DNA of 64,000 bases from Synechocystis salina LEGE 00031 (GCF_015207985.1 NZ_JADEVV010000006.1:41463-105462); one strand, 5' to 3'; positions 36,828 to 46,445 are shown, numbered from the stretch's first letter. Numbers and translations: made by a program. The notes: generated from the letters alone by a model not told the origin.

Positions 36828-39053
36828 ATGACCTTTGACCGACGGACATTTTTACGTAGCGGCATCGCCCTGGGGCTTGGTTCCTGGGCCTGGGGATGGT
36901 CCGGCAGAACCATGGGCCAATCCCTAGCATCTAACACGAATCAAAAGTGGGCCCTACTGTTGGCGGCGGGGCAGGGTGATGGATCTACTGGCGATCGCCG
37001 GGGATTGACGGGATGCACCACCGATAGGCAATTGTTAGGGGAAGTATTAAGGGGACGTTACGGCTTTGAAACTGCCAAAGTGGCCGGCCTAGACTCCCAG
37101 GCCATGACATTGCCAGCCCTGGAAACTTTGTTTGACAATCATCTGCGGCAACAGGTGCAAAAAGGCGATCCAGTGGTGGTGGCCTTTAGTGGTTACGGCA
37201 GTTATAATCCGCCAGCGGCCATGACCCCTAACCCCACCTGGGAGCAGGCTTTGCCCTATTTGGGGTTATTTTTAAGCGGAGAAAAGGAAAATAATCTTCT
37301 GCCCCTCACTACCCTGGTCAATTGGTTACAATCCCTGAAAACCAAACAAATCTATCTTGTGCTCGACTGTGGCTTTAGCACTGGGTCCCAAGAGTTTGAG
37401 GGGAATTTGCGGGGTCGCAGTGGGGGCCGGGGAGGGCTGATGCCTCCAGAGGTCAATGCTAGTAATCCCCCAGCCAAAGCAAGCTTGGGCAATATCACCC
37501 TAATGAGCGCCACTGGCCCTGGACAAACTGCGGTGGAAGTTCAATTGGGCAAACAGTCAGCGGGACTATTCACCTTGGCCCTAACCCAGAGTCTTTGGGA
37601 AAACAACTCCGCCAGCGCGATGGCCAGCCTTTGGGACCATAGCCGCAATTTACTAGTTCCCCGTTTAGGCACAGAACAAATTCCCCAATGGCGATCGCCG
37701 AATAATTCTCCGGATTTCTTAGCTCCCACAACCCTGGGAATGGGGGGAGAGGGCATGGTAACGGGCTTAGTCGGCGGCAATTCTCTCCAAGGCCAAATTG
37801 TGGCCCTGGCTCCCTTGGTGCAAAAGCGGGCCCTGGTGCATTCCTGTTATTTAACGGTTCCAACCATGGGGGCGGGAAATGACCTTAACCCAACGGATAA
37901 TCCCGATCGCCCGGACAATACCCTTTGGCAAGTGCAAAGCGTCAAAGGACAAAGCGCTACCTTAACGGCGATCACCACCACTGCATCAACCAAGGCGGAG
38001 TCAGCACCAACCTCAACGGCAGCCAATGACGAAGAAGCCGAAAAAGAAACTCTGGTGGGCAGTGGCCTGCGGGAAATGTACCGAGCCATTCCCAAAACCC
38101 TCGCCTTAACCGTCGCCCTAGCCCATGACCTGGAGCGCATTGAGCGGGTGGATGCCACCAGTGCCTTTGGGGCGATCGCCGCCGTGGAAGCAGTGATTAA
38201 TGCCGGCGATGGCAGTGCGGATTGTGTGTTTGGCAAGCTAGAAGCCCATCGCTACAGCCTATTTACGGAGGGGGGAAATCCCCTGCAACCCCTGACCAAG
38301 TCCGAGTCTAGCGGAGCAGTGAAAACTGTCATTAGTGCCCTGGACCCCTGCTTGAACCGTTTGCTCGCCTTGAAGTGGCTGACCCTGCTGGCCAACGGAG
38401 ATAGTACCCAACTGGGGGCCGCCCTCAAATTGGTGCAACAAACCAGCGGTGACAACCCCCTGCCCCGTTTGACCTACCAATGGCGATCGGCCCGTTACCC
38501 CCATCTTCCCCAGGACAACAGCACGGGCAATGGGGCCAATGGCGTTCCCAATGCCCCCCCCAGCTTCCTACCCACCGTGGCTACGAACCAAGCTTTACAG
38601 TGTGAATTGGAAAACTTTAGCCAGGAACCCCTCTACGGTTGTTTAATTGGGGTCAATAATCGTGGTCTGAGTGTGGCGGCCATTCTCCATCCAGACCTAA
38701 AGTTATTGCAGGGCAAAGAACAACTCACCTGGCCCAGTCCAGACGATCCCCTCTGGATTATTGGGGGAGATAAGGCGATCGCCCATTGGTTTTTAATCCT
38801 TTCCCGTTTTCCCTTGCCCGCCACCGCCACTGCCCTGGGACAACAAATCACCGGCAACAACTCCACCAATCCCCCTAGCCTAGAAAACAATCCCCCCCGG
38901 GTGCTGGCGTTGAAAAATTTGCTCCCTGTAGTCCTAGCTCTGGTGCAGGACCTAACCGCCCACGGAGTAACGGTGGCTCCAGTCCCCGACGACATGGTAT
39001 TGCTATCCACCGCCGATTGGTTAAGTTTGCCCATTATGTATCAAGTCATTTAG
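36828..39053 (+). CDS. Caspase-like (orthocaspase-type) protein lacking the catalytic dyad
   Basis: A 741-residue protein. It begins with a twin-arginine-type signal (DRRTFLRSGIALGLGSW, Arg5-Arg6), suggesting Tat export. A peptidase C14/caspase-like fold follows: KWALLLAAGQ strand, GCTTDRQLLGEVLRGRYGF. The histidine motif reads VVVAFSGYGSYNPP, with Tyr123 where catalytic His is expected. The cysteine motif reads IYLVLDCGFSTG, with Gly182 where DCCHSG-type enzymes have the nucleophile. Both catalytic residues are thus absent. Residues about 310-741 are a Thr/Asn/Pro-rich region with no recognised family. It is probably a pseudo-orthocaspase acting by binding, not cleavage. The ATG at 36828 is used. 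Confidence 0.8.
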   Translation: MTFDRRTFLRSGIALGLGSWAWGWSGRTMGQSLASNTNQKWALLLAAGQGDGSTGDRRGLTGCTTDRQLLGEVLRGRYGFETAKVAGLDSQAMTLPALETLFDNHLRQQVQKGDPVVVAFSGYGSYNPPAAMTPNPTWEQALPYLGLFLSGEKENNLLPLTTLVNWLQSLKTKQIYLVLDCGFSTGSQEFEGNLRGRSGGRGGLMPPEVNASNPPAKASLGNITLMSATGPGQTAVEVQLGKQSAGLFTLALTQSLWENNSASAMASLWDHSRNLLVPRLGTEQIPQWRSPNNSPDFLAPTTLGMGGEGMVTGLVGGNSLQGQIVALAPLVQKRALVHSCYLTVPTMGAGNDLNPTDNPDRPDNTLWQVQSVKGQSATLTAITTTASTKAESAPTSTAANDEEAEKETLVGSGLREMYRAIPKTLALTVALAHDLERIERVDATSAFGAIAAVEAVINAGDGSADCVFGKLEAHRYSLFTEGGNPLQPLTKSESSGAVKTVISALDPCLNRLLALKWLTLLANGDSTQLGAALKLVQQTSGDNPLPRLTYQWRSARYPHLPQDNSTGNGANGVPNAPPSFLPTVATNQALQCELENFSQEPLYGCLIGVNNRGLSVAAILHPDLKLLQGKEQLTWPSPDDPLWIIGGDKAIAHWFLILSRFPLPATATALGQQITGNNSTNPPSLENNPPRVLALKNLLPVVLALVQDLTAHGVTVAPVPDDMVLLSTADWLSLPIMYQVI

Positions 39054-39255
39054 AAAAGCCCGCAATCTAGGGATTCCTTGTTAGGATGTTAGACGTTTCA
39101 AGGTTGGTGGAGCTTGCCTTGACCAAGGGGGTCTGATTCTGTCTATGCCATTGACCTTGATGCGGTCGTTAACTCTAGACATTACTTTTCCCACTGAAAA
39201 TGCTCCCCACCCCCAGCCATTGTGCTAACTATTTTTGTCCGTCCATTGTTCATCT

Positions 39256-40896
39256 ATGACATCTTCCTTGCCCTCGTCTACCCAGCATCGGTTGCAGCAA
39301 TTACCACAGATTCCGAGTGTCTGGGAAGGCGATCGCCGCCCGTTTAATGGGGGGGCCTTGGGGGAAAGGGAAGACGGGGAGCCGGGGGAATGCATTCTCT
39401 GGGTGGACGGTACCGAGGGATTAGTGCGTTCCATGGATGTAATTCCTGAAACCTCCGGTATGGAAACCGTGGTCCGTACCCTAATCCGGGCCATGGAGAT
39501 GCCCCGATCGCCAGCGCCCCCCTGTCGGCCCAAAAAAATTGTTGTCCGCAACCGGGAGCTACAGTTTTTACTGCGGGGTATTCTCCAGGGTTTGAATATC
39601 AATGTGGAATACCAAGCCCAACTACCTCTAATTGATGAACTTTTTCGCACCTTTGACAGCATTGATGACCGTCGCCCGGACTCTGTTCCCCCACTGTTCG
39701 ATGCCCCCCTCAAAAAGTTAGCTCGGGAAATTTGGCATTTAGCCCCCTGGGAAGTGTTGACTGACTTGGACATTATTGCTATCCAAATCCCACGCCTAGA
39801 GGAAGTGCCGCCGCTCTACGCCTGTGTGATGGGGATGTTGGGGGAAGAATATGGCATCATCCTCTATCGTTCCCTGGAATCCCTGAAAAACTTTCGGGAA
39901 ATGGCCATGGGGGAGGAAGATAACCAGTCTTTAGAACAGGTTTTTCTCTCCCAGGACTGCTGGTTTATTAATTATGAAGCCGGTGACCAGGGGGAAACCA
40001 TGCCCAAGGAAAACCCCCTGTTTTTCTCTGCTAGCCAGGATGGCCAGGCCATGGCCATTTTTGGCAGTATCCATCCCTTAGAAGGTATTCGTCCCTTTAT
40101 TGACGAAGGGGAAGCCTTAGCTATCTACTGTGCCCTGGAAGGGTTGGCCCATTTTGTCAAAGCCCACCACGCCGATTTTGAAGCGGAGAATTTGGAGCTA
40201 ATCAGCAAAGAGGTGCAGGTCAAACACCCCCTCAAACCCAAGGTCGCCAAGGAACAGTTACTGGTACGACTGTCCACTCAACCGGATCTAACAGCGGAAT
40301 TTTTAGCGCAACTGGGCTTTGATGAGGAAGACGAAGAAGACGACGATGACCTGTTAGAAGATGATTTAATTCCCGACAATTCCTATATGAGCTTGGGCAT
40401 GGTGCCCTGGGAGTTAGTGCACAGTCTCCGTTCTTCCCCCATGGTTCATTACCAAGCTGGTGAGTTTCGCCAAAAGGGGGACGGGATGCCAGTGTTGATG
40501 ATCCAAACTAGCCGCCCCAAAGCCAAAGATTTGATTCGTCGCCTCCAGCAAGAGGGAGAAATCGCCGGACTGGGTTTTAATGTGGGGCGAGACCCCTGGA
40601 CGGAAACTAAATATGACCTGGGTATCCTCAAAACCGGCCGGGATAAATTATTTCTCTTTGGGGAATTTCTCCTTGACGCCCCGGCCCACCGCCAGGCGAA
40701 AAAGAATTGGGAGCGTCGTTGTCGGGATACCAAGGGTTATTGTGCGGTGCTGATTGCCATGGGGGTAACGGGACAATCCAAGGGCAGGCCGGAACTGCGC
40801 CATATGTTGGGTTATTTTGAAACCCGCTTCCTCACGCCCCAAGAGTTGGGATTGGGACCCCTGCGTTTGTCCCTGGGGGTGGACCTAGACTTCTAG
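39256..40896 (+). CDS. Conserved cyanobacterial hypothetical protein (DUF6930-like)
   Basis: A 546-residue soluble protein, rich in acidic residues, including an Asp/Glu run FDEEDEEDDDDLLEDDLIPD about two-thirds along. The first part (ECILWVDGTEGLVRSMDVIP, KKIVVRNRELQFLLRG) and the segment YGIILYRSLESLKNFREMAM resemble a family found across cyanobacteria, remembered as DUF6930. The C-terminal domain ends KTGRDKLFLFGEFLLDAPAH, then CAVLIAMGVTGQSKGRPELR. No catalytic motif seen. The ATG at 39256 is preferred over a TTG at 39235. It precedes the DUF3352 gene by 34 bp, so they likely form an operon. Confidence 0.75.
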   Translation: MTSSLPSSTQHRLQQLPQIPSVWEGDRRPFNGGALGEREDGEPGECILWVDGTEGLVRSMDVIPETSGMETVVRTLIRAMEMPRSPAPPCRPKKIVVRNRELQFLLRGILQGLNINVEYQAQLPLIDELFRTFDSIDDRRPDSVPPLFDAPLKKLAREIWHLAPWEVLTDLDIIAIQIPRLEEVPPLYACVMGMLGEEYGIILYRSLESLKNFREMAMGEEDNQSLEQVFLSQDCWFINYEAGDQGETMPKENPLFFSASQDGQAMAIFGSIHPLEGIRPFIDEGEALAIYCALEGLAHFVKAHHADFEAENLELISKEVQVKHPLKPKVAKEQLLVRLSTQPDLTAEFLAQLGFDEEDEEDDDDLLEDDLIPDNSYMSLGMVPWELVHSLRSSPMVHYQAGEFRQKGDGMPVLMIQTSRPKAKDLIRRLQQEGEIAGLGFNVGRDPWTETKYDLGILKTGRDKLFLFGEFLLDAPAHRQAKKNWERRCRDTKGYCAVLIAMGVTGQSKGRPELRHMLGYFETRFLTPQELGLGPLRLSLGVDLDF

Positions 40897-40930
40897 GGAT
40901 TTTGTAAATTTTTATTAAAAGAGTGCCGCT

Positions 40931-42562
40931 ATGACTACCCAGAAATCCAGTCTCACCTATGTGCTCGGGGCGACGGTGGCGGCGATCGCCATTGTGGTGG
41001 GGGGAGGGCTTTTTCTCTACTCAAGGATGAACCGGGGTCAGGGTTTAACTCCCCAGACTGGAGCCCAGGTGCTCCCCTCGGACACCATGATGGCGGGGTT
41101 TGTGGAAACTGATCAACAACGGTGGTTGGCCCTGGGTAAATTCCAGGCTTTTGCTCCGGAGCAATGGGGCGATACGTTACAGGAAAATTTACTCGCCAGC
41201 GGTGACATTAACTATGCCCAGGACATCCAACCCTGGCTGGGCAATGTGATGATGGCCATGGTGCCGATGGCAGGGGAAGCAGATCAAACCGATCTATTGC
41301 TGGTGGTGGGGGTTAAGGATAAAACCAAAGCACTGCAATTCTTTCAAAAGTTAGCGGCGCAATGGCAGTCGCCTCCCCAGGAGTTGGAGTATGAAGGGGT
41401 GAAACTCTGGGAGGCAGTGACAGGTAAGGGAGAAACCATTAGCTATGCCTTGGTGGACGAAAAGTTGGTGGTGGCGTCCCAAACCAGCACCATTGAAACG
41501 GCGATCGCCACGACCCAACAGGGCAATTCCCTGGCGGCAGCGTCCCAGGACCGGGGGTTATGGGAAAAGACTGCCAGCTTGAACAATCCCATCGCCACAT
41601 TTTATGTGCTCGATTACGGTCAACTACTGACGGCCATGGCGACCCAGTCCGGGGAAAGCTTACCACCGGAGACCTTAGAACAATTAGCCCAAATTGAGTC
41701 TGTGGTGATGGGGGTGGGCGTCGCAGAGCAAGGATTACACTTCCAGGCGATCGCCAATTTGGCCCCTGGAGCGCCGATGGACTTTCCCCCCAGTGATAAT
41801 CGCATCCTAGAAAGGGTGCCCGCAGATGCTCTGATGGCCCTCAATGGCGCTGATATCAAGGGACGTTGGCAACAGTTGGTCAGTCAAGGAGAGACCATTG
41901 CCCCCCTGGGGACGACAGTGGAGGAAATACGCCGCACTTTTACCGCGGAAACTGCCTTGGATTTGGACAATGATGTGTTTGGTTGGATGGATGGGGAATT
42001 TGCGCTGGGTATGGTTCCAGCTCGGGGAGGCATGTTGGGGGACTTTGGCGTTGGCGGTTTAATTCTGTTGGAAACAGGCGATCGCCAGACAGCGGAAAAC
42101 ACCATTACCCAATTGGAGAACCTAGTCCGTCGGGAATTGCCCCCGGGGATGGACTCCCGTCAAGAGGAGGTACAGGGGGTGAAAATTACCCTTTGGGATA
42201 GCCCCGATCAAAGAACAGCAATGGGCTATGGCTGGTTAGATGAAGATGTTTTCCTGCTCACCATTGGTTTTGCCCCCGATCCTTTAGTGGACCTTCCTAG
42301 GGACGATTCCCTCGCTACTGGAGAGACTTTTGCTGAGGTTACCTCTGCTTTGCCCCAGCGCAACCATGGTTATTTTTACGTTAATTTCGAGGAGGTCTGG
42401 CCCTTGTTTGGGGCTCTGTCCGGAGCTACGGCAGAAGTGCCACCAGAAGCCCAATCGATTTTAGAGGGTATCACCGGCTTAGCTATAACCACCAGTAATG
42501 TTGATGGGGAAACGGGACAGGTGGACTTGATGGTGTTGCTTAAAACTGCGCCGGAGCAATAG
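40931..42562 (+). CDS. DUF3352 membrane-anchored protein
   Basis: A 543-residue protein with one N-terminal membrane segment (about residues 9-30, VLGATVAAIAIVVGGGLFLY). A large extracytoplasmic domain follows, starting LPSDTMMAGFVETDQQRW. This LP-x-D-T start and later stretches (LPRRN-like HGYFYVNFEEVW, SILEGITGLAITT) fit DUF3352, a family common in cyanobacteria and of unknown role. The domain seems to repeat a beta-alpha unit (AMVPMAGEADQTDLLLVVGVKD and GMVPARGGMLGDFGVGGLIL). It follows the acidic hypothetical protein gene by 34 bp. Confidence 0.8.
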   Translation: MTTQKSSLTYVLGATVAAIAIVVGGGLFLYSRMNRGQGLTPQTGAQVLPSDTMMAGFVETDQQRWLALGKFQAFAPEQWGDTLQENLLASGDINYAQDIQPWLGNVMMAMVPMAGEADQTDLLLVVGVKDKTKALQFFQKLAAQWQSPPQELEYEGVKLWEAVTGKGETISYALVDEKLVVASQTSTIETAIATTQQGNSLAAASQDRGLWEKTASLNNPIATFYVLDYGQLLTAMATQSGESLPPETLEQLAQIESVVMGVGVAEQGLHFQAIANLAPGAPMDFPPSDNRILERVPADALMALNGADIKGRWQQLVSQGETIAPLGTTVEEIRRTFTAETALDLDNDVFGWMDGEFALGMVPARGGMLGDFGVGGLILLETGDRQTAENTITQLENLVRRELPPGMDSRQEEVQGVKITLWDSPDQRTAMGYGWLDEDVFLLTIGFAPDPLVDLPRDDSLATGETFAEVTSALPQRNHGYFYVNFEEVWPLFGALSGATAEVPPEAQSILEGITGLAITTSNVDGETGQVDLMVLLKTAPEQ

Positions 42563-42740
42563 TTTTTACTCGGGCAACCGGAGGAGACGAAATCACTACC
42601 CTTCCCCCGGTTTGTTTAACGGTTCGACGAGTTGGCCGAAAGCCCTTGGCAACGTTTTAAGGCGGCCCCAGTAATGCGGGCTTTGGTCTAACTTCTGCCC
42701 AAACTTGGGTGGTCCAAGGAGCTCGACAACGCTACTTCTT

Positions 42741-42953
42741 CTACAGACTGTTTAGCCAGCCAATGACACCGTGCCCTGTGACCACTTCCATAATTAGGAG
42801 GGAGGCAAAACCGATCATGGCAAAACGACCATTCATTTTTTCGGCGTATTTAGTCCAACCCGCTTGTACGGAAGAGTCGACGTAAACTTCTGGTTCAATG
42901 GCAAAGTTGTTGAGACGGTTGTCCTGATCCAAGCGGAAGCCACGGGTGGTCAT
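42741..42953 (-). CDS. hliA: High-light-inducible protein (small Cab-like protein)
   Basis: A 70-residue Hli/Scp protein with the chlorophyll-binding helix [20 protein letters not shown], carrying the E-x-x-N-x-R motif of light-harvesting relatives. Hli proteins bind chlorophyll and carotenoid, protect photosystem II assembly under strong light and sit in the thylakoid membrane. Of the two 70-residue forms in PCC 6803 (HliA ssl2542, HliB ssr2595), the divergent Slr1393-type kinase gene favours HliA, but the sequences are close. AGGAG stands about 9 bases before the ATG at 42953. A HLR1-like element lies upstream (see 42979). Confidence 0.9.
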
Positions 42954-42978
42954 AATTGGATTACTCCTAATAAAAACT

Positions 42979-42996
42979 TATGTTAACTATTGTAAC
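42979..42996 (-). promoter_or_regulatory. HLR1-like RpaB-binding element upstream of hliA
   Basis: Read on the minus strand, the site is GTTACAAT, two spacer bases, then TTAACATA. The HLR1 consensus is two direct (G/T)TTACA(A/T)(A/T) units two bases apart. The first unit is perfect and the second differs at one base. HLR1 is bound by RpaB and controls hli and other high-light genes in cyanobacteria. It ends 25 bp before the ATG of hliA. A second perfect half unit (GTTACATT) lies upstream at about 43010-43017 on the same strand. The 64-bp divergent region may also control the kinase gene on the other strand. Confidence 0.55.
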
Positions 42997-43017
42997 ACTT
43001 TTTTAAGGAATGTAACA

Positions 43018-45867
43018 ATGACCCCTTCTTCCCATGGCACTGCAGTCCAACAGGCGATCGCCGATCAACTGCTAGAAATTATTCTCCAACCCCAGGATTT
43101 ACATCATATTTATCGACTGGTGGTGGAGGGATTGCAGCGGGGTCTAGGGGTAGACCGGGTGTTATTGGTGCAGAATGCGGTGTTCCCGAACCTTCAATCT
43201 CGCCTCGTGGCTCAAGCTACCGCTCCCGGCAGGGGCATTGTGCAGTTAGATGAACCCTGTATGGATTGTCGTTGGCTCCATTTACTGGGGCAACTACCCC
43301 ACGACGGCCTGTGGACAGTGGGGGGGCAGGGAGATAAATTTGTCGAACTAGAACCAGTACAGGAAGAATTTTGTCGGACCCTAGGGATTAAAAGTCTATT
43401 GCATTTACCCTTGAGGATTAACGATCGCCATTGGGGAGTCCTCAGCCTCCAATACCTCCGCCAAGCCCGACTCTGGCCCATTGGAGACCAACAATTTGCC
43501 CAGCGCATTGCCCATTTATTCTGTTTGGGTTTGATGAAAACGGAGCTTTGGATTCATTGCCAGAACCATAAAAATGCTTTGCAGACTGTGGTGGCCGATG
43601 GCCAAGCCCAAAAGGAAACCTACCTTAAATCCGCCCAGCGGGAACGGGCGATCGCCGATGTCATCGATAAAATTCGCTTTACCCTTGATCTACGCTCCCT
43701 GTTTCAAACCACAGTGACAGAGGTGGGAAATTTGTTGGCAGCAGACCGGGTGGTCATTATTAAGATTAGGCAGAATAAAAATTTTTCCTGGGGAGAAATT
43801 CAGGCAGAAACCCAGGCGGACGAAAAGCTCTGCCCTGTGCCCCCAAAGGAAAAAGTGCCTTTGTCCACCCAATGGATTGACCATTTTGCCAAGGGATTAA
43901 TTTTGGCCATGGATGACACCGGCGACCAGGGAGCGGATTTTGCTACATCCATGTTGGGATTACCCAAGGCTAATTTGGTGGTGCCCCTCTTTTCTGGCGA
44001 TCGCCTCTGGGGGGTGTTGTCGGTGCACCAATATGGCGAGTCCCGGGCGTGGGAAAGTTCGGAAATTGAGTTTACCCTGAAAATTGCCCTCAACTTAGGG
44101 GTGGCATTGCAACAGGCAGAATTATTAACCGAGTCCCAACGGCGATCAACTGCGCTCCAAAGTGCCCTGGGGGAAGTGGAAGCCCAAAAAGATTATCTCG
44201 CTCGCATTGCAGAGGAAGAACGGGCCCTCACCAGGGTGATTGAAGGCATTCGCCGGACGTTGGAGTTACAGACTATTTTCCGAGCCACCAGCGACGAAGT
44301 GCGCCATTTACTCAGTTGCGACCGGGTGTTGGTTTATCGTTTTAACCCAGACTGGAGCGGGGAATTTATCCATGAGTCCGTAGCTCAAATGTGGGAACCC
44401 CTGCTAGATGCCAACAATAATTTTCCCCTCTGGCAAGATACCTATCTCCAGGAAACCCAGGGGGGGCGCTATCGCCAGCATGAGAGTTTAGCAGTGGGCG
44501 ATGTGGAAACAGCGGGTTTTAGTGATTGTCATTTGGCCAATTTGCGCCAGTTTGAAATTCGTGCTTTTGTGACGGTGCCGGTGTTTGTGGGGGAACAACT
44601 CTGGGGACTGTTAGGGGCCTATCAAAATGGGGCTCCCCGCCATTGGCAAGCAAGGGAAATCCATCTACTCCACCAAATTGCCAATCAGTTAGGCGTAGCA
44701 GTGTACCAAGCCCAGTTGTTAGCCCGCTTCCAGGAGCAGTCCAAAACCATGGAAAATACCCTGGCTGACCTGACGGCGATCGTTGATAATCTGGCCGATG
44801 GCCTATTAGTGATTGATCTGTTTGGTCGCATTACCCGCTATAACCCAGCTCTGTTGGCCATGTTTGACCTGGAAGGTCTGGAACTATTGGGCGCGGGGGT
44901 AGATGCCTATTTTCCCGCCACTTTGAATCAGTTGTTGGCTAAACCGGAAAGACAAGAGCAACAAGTGGTCACCACCGATGTGGCATTAAGTCAGGGTCGC
45001 CAAGGGCAAGCGTTGATCACTAGCATTACTTCCAATGAAGATGGATGTAAATATTCCCAATGCCTAGGGGCGGTGATTATGATCCGGGACGTGACCCATG
45101 AACGGGAAGTGGAACGGATGAAAACCGATTTTTTAGCCACAGTGTCCCACGAGTTACGCACTCCCTTAACTTCAATTTTGGGTTTTGCCACGGTCATTCA
45201 GGATAAGTTGCAGCGGGTGATTATCCCAGAATTGGATCTGGCCCAGCCTCACCTTGGCAAGGCCACGGAACGGGTGATGCGAAATTTGGCCATCATTGAG
45301 TCGGAGGCCCACCGTCTCACTGCGTTGATCAACGATGTGCTAGACATTGCCAAAATGGAAGCAGGACAGGAATCCTGGGAGGCAAACCCCTGTGCCATTA
45401 ACCCCATCGTTGAGCGGGCGATCGCCACCCTGACTCCCCAAGCCCAGGGAAAAAATATTAGTTTGCAGGGGGAACTGGAACCGGATTTACCTAATTTTAT
45501 CGGGGACGAAAACCGGATTTTGCAGGTGGTGCTTAATTTACTCTCCAATGCGGTCAAATTCACCGCCGATGGCCTAATCATCGCCCGTAGCCACCGCCAC
45601 CAAGATTATCTCTGGGTGGAAATTATCGACCATGGCCCTGGTATCCATCCGGCGGATCAAGCCAAAATTTTTGAGCCCTTTCAGCAGGGAGGAGACGTAC
45701 TCACCGACAAACCCCAGGGCACTGGCTTAGGCTTACCGATCTGCAAGAAAATTGTTGAACACCACGGCGGCACCATCGGTGTCCATAGCAGTCTAGGTCA
45801 GGGCAGTACTTTCTATTTTTCCTTGCCTATCCCGGTTCCTGAGGTGGAAATTTCCCTGGTTGTCTGA
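43018..45867 (+). CDS. Red/green-type cyanobacteriochrome histidine kinase (Slr1393 type)
   Basis: A 949-residue sensor kinase: GAF1 (about 10-190), GAF2 (about 205-370), GAF3 (about 405-570), a PAS domain (about 585-690) and a histidine kinase core. GAF3 carries the bilin-attachment motif AGFSDCHLANLRQFEIRA with Cys504. It has no DXCF second cysteine, as expected of red/green cyanobacteriochromes. The H-box is FLATVSHELRTPLTSILGFA (His711); the ATP site has LNLLSNAVKFTADG, DHGPGIHP and GTGLGLPICK. Counted from the upstream GTG at 42946, which overlaps the hliA start, the Cys becomes 528, matching Slr1393 of PCC 6803. The ATG at 43018 has AAGGA 8 bases upstream and is preferred. No response regulator is adjacent. 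Confidence 0.9.
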   Translation: MTPSSHGTAVQQAIADQLLEIILQPQDLHHIYRLVVEGLQRGLGVDRVLLVQNAVFPNLQSRLVAQATAPGRGIVQLDEPCMDCRWLHLLGQLPHDGLWTVGGQGDKFVELEPVQEEFCRTLGIKSLLHLPLRINDRHWGVLSLQYLRQARLWPIGDQQFAQRIAHLFCLGLMKTELWIHCQNHKNALQTVVADGQAQKETYLKSAQRERAIADVIDKIRFTLDLRSLFQTTVTEVGNLLAADRVVIIKIRQNKNFSWGEIQAETQADEKLCPVPPKEKVPLSTQWIDHFAKGLILAMDDTGDQGADFATSMLGLPKANLVVPLFSGDRLWGVLSVHQYGESRAWESSEIEFTLKIALNLGVALQQAELLTESQRRSTALQSALGEVEAQKDYLARIAEEERALTRVIEGIRRTLELQTIFRATSDEVRHLLSCDRVLVYRFNPDWSGEFIHESVAQMWEPLLDANNNFPLWQDTYLQETQGGRYRQHESLAVGDVETAGFSDCHLANLRQFEIRAFVTVPVFVGEQLWGLLGAYQNGAPRHWQAREIHLLHQIANQLGVAVYQAQLLARFQEQSKTMENTLADLTAIVDNLADGLLVIDLFGRITRYNPALLAMFDLEGLELLGAGVDAYFPATLNQLLAKPERQEQQVVTTDVALSQGRQGQALITSITSNEDGCKYSQCLGAVIMIRDVTHEREVERMKTDFLATVSHELRTPLTSILGFATVIQDKLQRVIIPELDLAQPHLGKATERVMRNLAIIESEAHRLTALINDVLDIAKMEAGQESWEANPCAINPIVERAIATLTPQAQGKNISLQGELEPDLPNFIGDENRILQVVLNLLSNAVKFTADGLIIARSHRHQDYLWVEIIDHGPGIHPADQAKIFEPFQQGGDVLTDKPQGTGLGLPICKKIVEHHGGTIGVHSSLGQGSTFYFSLPIPVPEVEISLVV

Positions 45868-45989
45868 GGGGGGTTTAAGGTTATTTTTCCTTTGGTGTCC
45901 ACGGCCAGCAACGGCGATCGCCTAAGTTTAAGGTATGGTTGATCATGGTAGTTTAACCAAGGCCGGCCTTTTTCCAGCCTGCATTATCT

Positions 45990-46445
45990 ATGCAAGATTT
46001 TGGCGCAGTATTCCACAACCAAGTGCTTCTGATTTCCCTGGCAGCCTGTTTTTTGGCCCAGGGCATTAAGGCGATCGTGGAAATTTTCCGCAACGGTAAA
46101 ATTAATCTCCGTTCCCTGGTTTCCACCGGAGGAATGCCCAGTGCCCATTCTGCGTTGGTGGGAGCCCTGGCCACCGGGGTCGGCTTGCAGAAAGGGTGGG
46201 GCAGTAACGAGTTTGCCATTGCTTGTTTATTTGCCGTCATTGTCATGTACGATGCGGCGGGGGTCAGACAGGCCGCCGGTAAACAAGCCCGCATTCTCAA
46301 TCAGTTAATTGATGAATTGTTTCAGGAAGATCAAAGCCTCACGGAGGAGCGACTAAAGGAACTACTGGGGCACACCCCGGTACAGGTTTTTGCCGGTTTA
46401 GCATTGGGCATTGCCATCGCCTTTTTCGCCGTGCCGGTGCAGTGA
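45990..46445 (+). CDS. Divergent PAP2-family (DUF212) membrane protein
   Basis: A 151-residue membrane protein with about four hydrophobic segments and the DUF212/divergent PAP2 signature STGGMPSAHSALVGALATG, followed by AVIVMYDAAGVRQAAGKQA. The same motif marks the related family of acid phosphatase / vanadium-dependent haloperoxidase-like proteins, including plant relatives. Biochemical activity is not established. Corresponds to slr1394 of PCC 6803, which follows the photoreceptor gene there as it does here (122 bp apart). Confidence 0.88.
   Translation: MQDFGAVFHNQVLLISLAACFLAQGIKAIVEIFRNGKINLRSLVSTGGMPSAHSALVGALATGVGLQKGWGSNEFAIACLFAVIVMYDAAGVRQAAGKQARILNQLIDELFQEDQSLTEERLKELLGHTPVQVFAGLALGIAIAFFAVPVQ

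Noticed and set aside
42635..42693. Inverted repeat AAAGCCC ... GGGCTTT between the DUF3352 gene and hliA
   Set aside because: The arms are only 7 bp with a loop over 30 bases and no T-run, so it is not called as a terminator.
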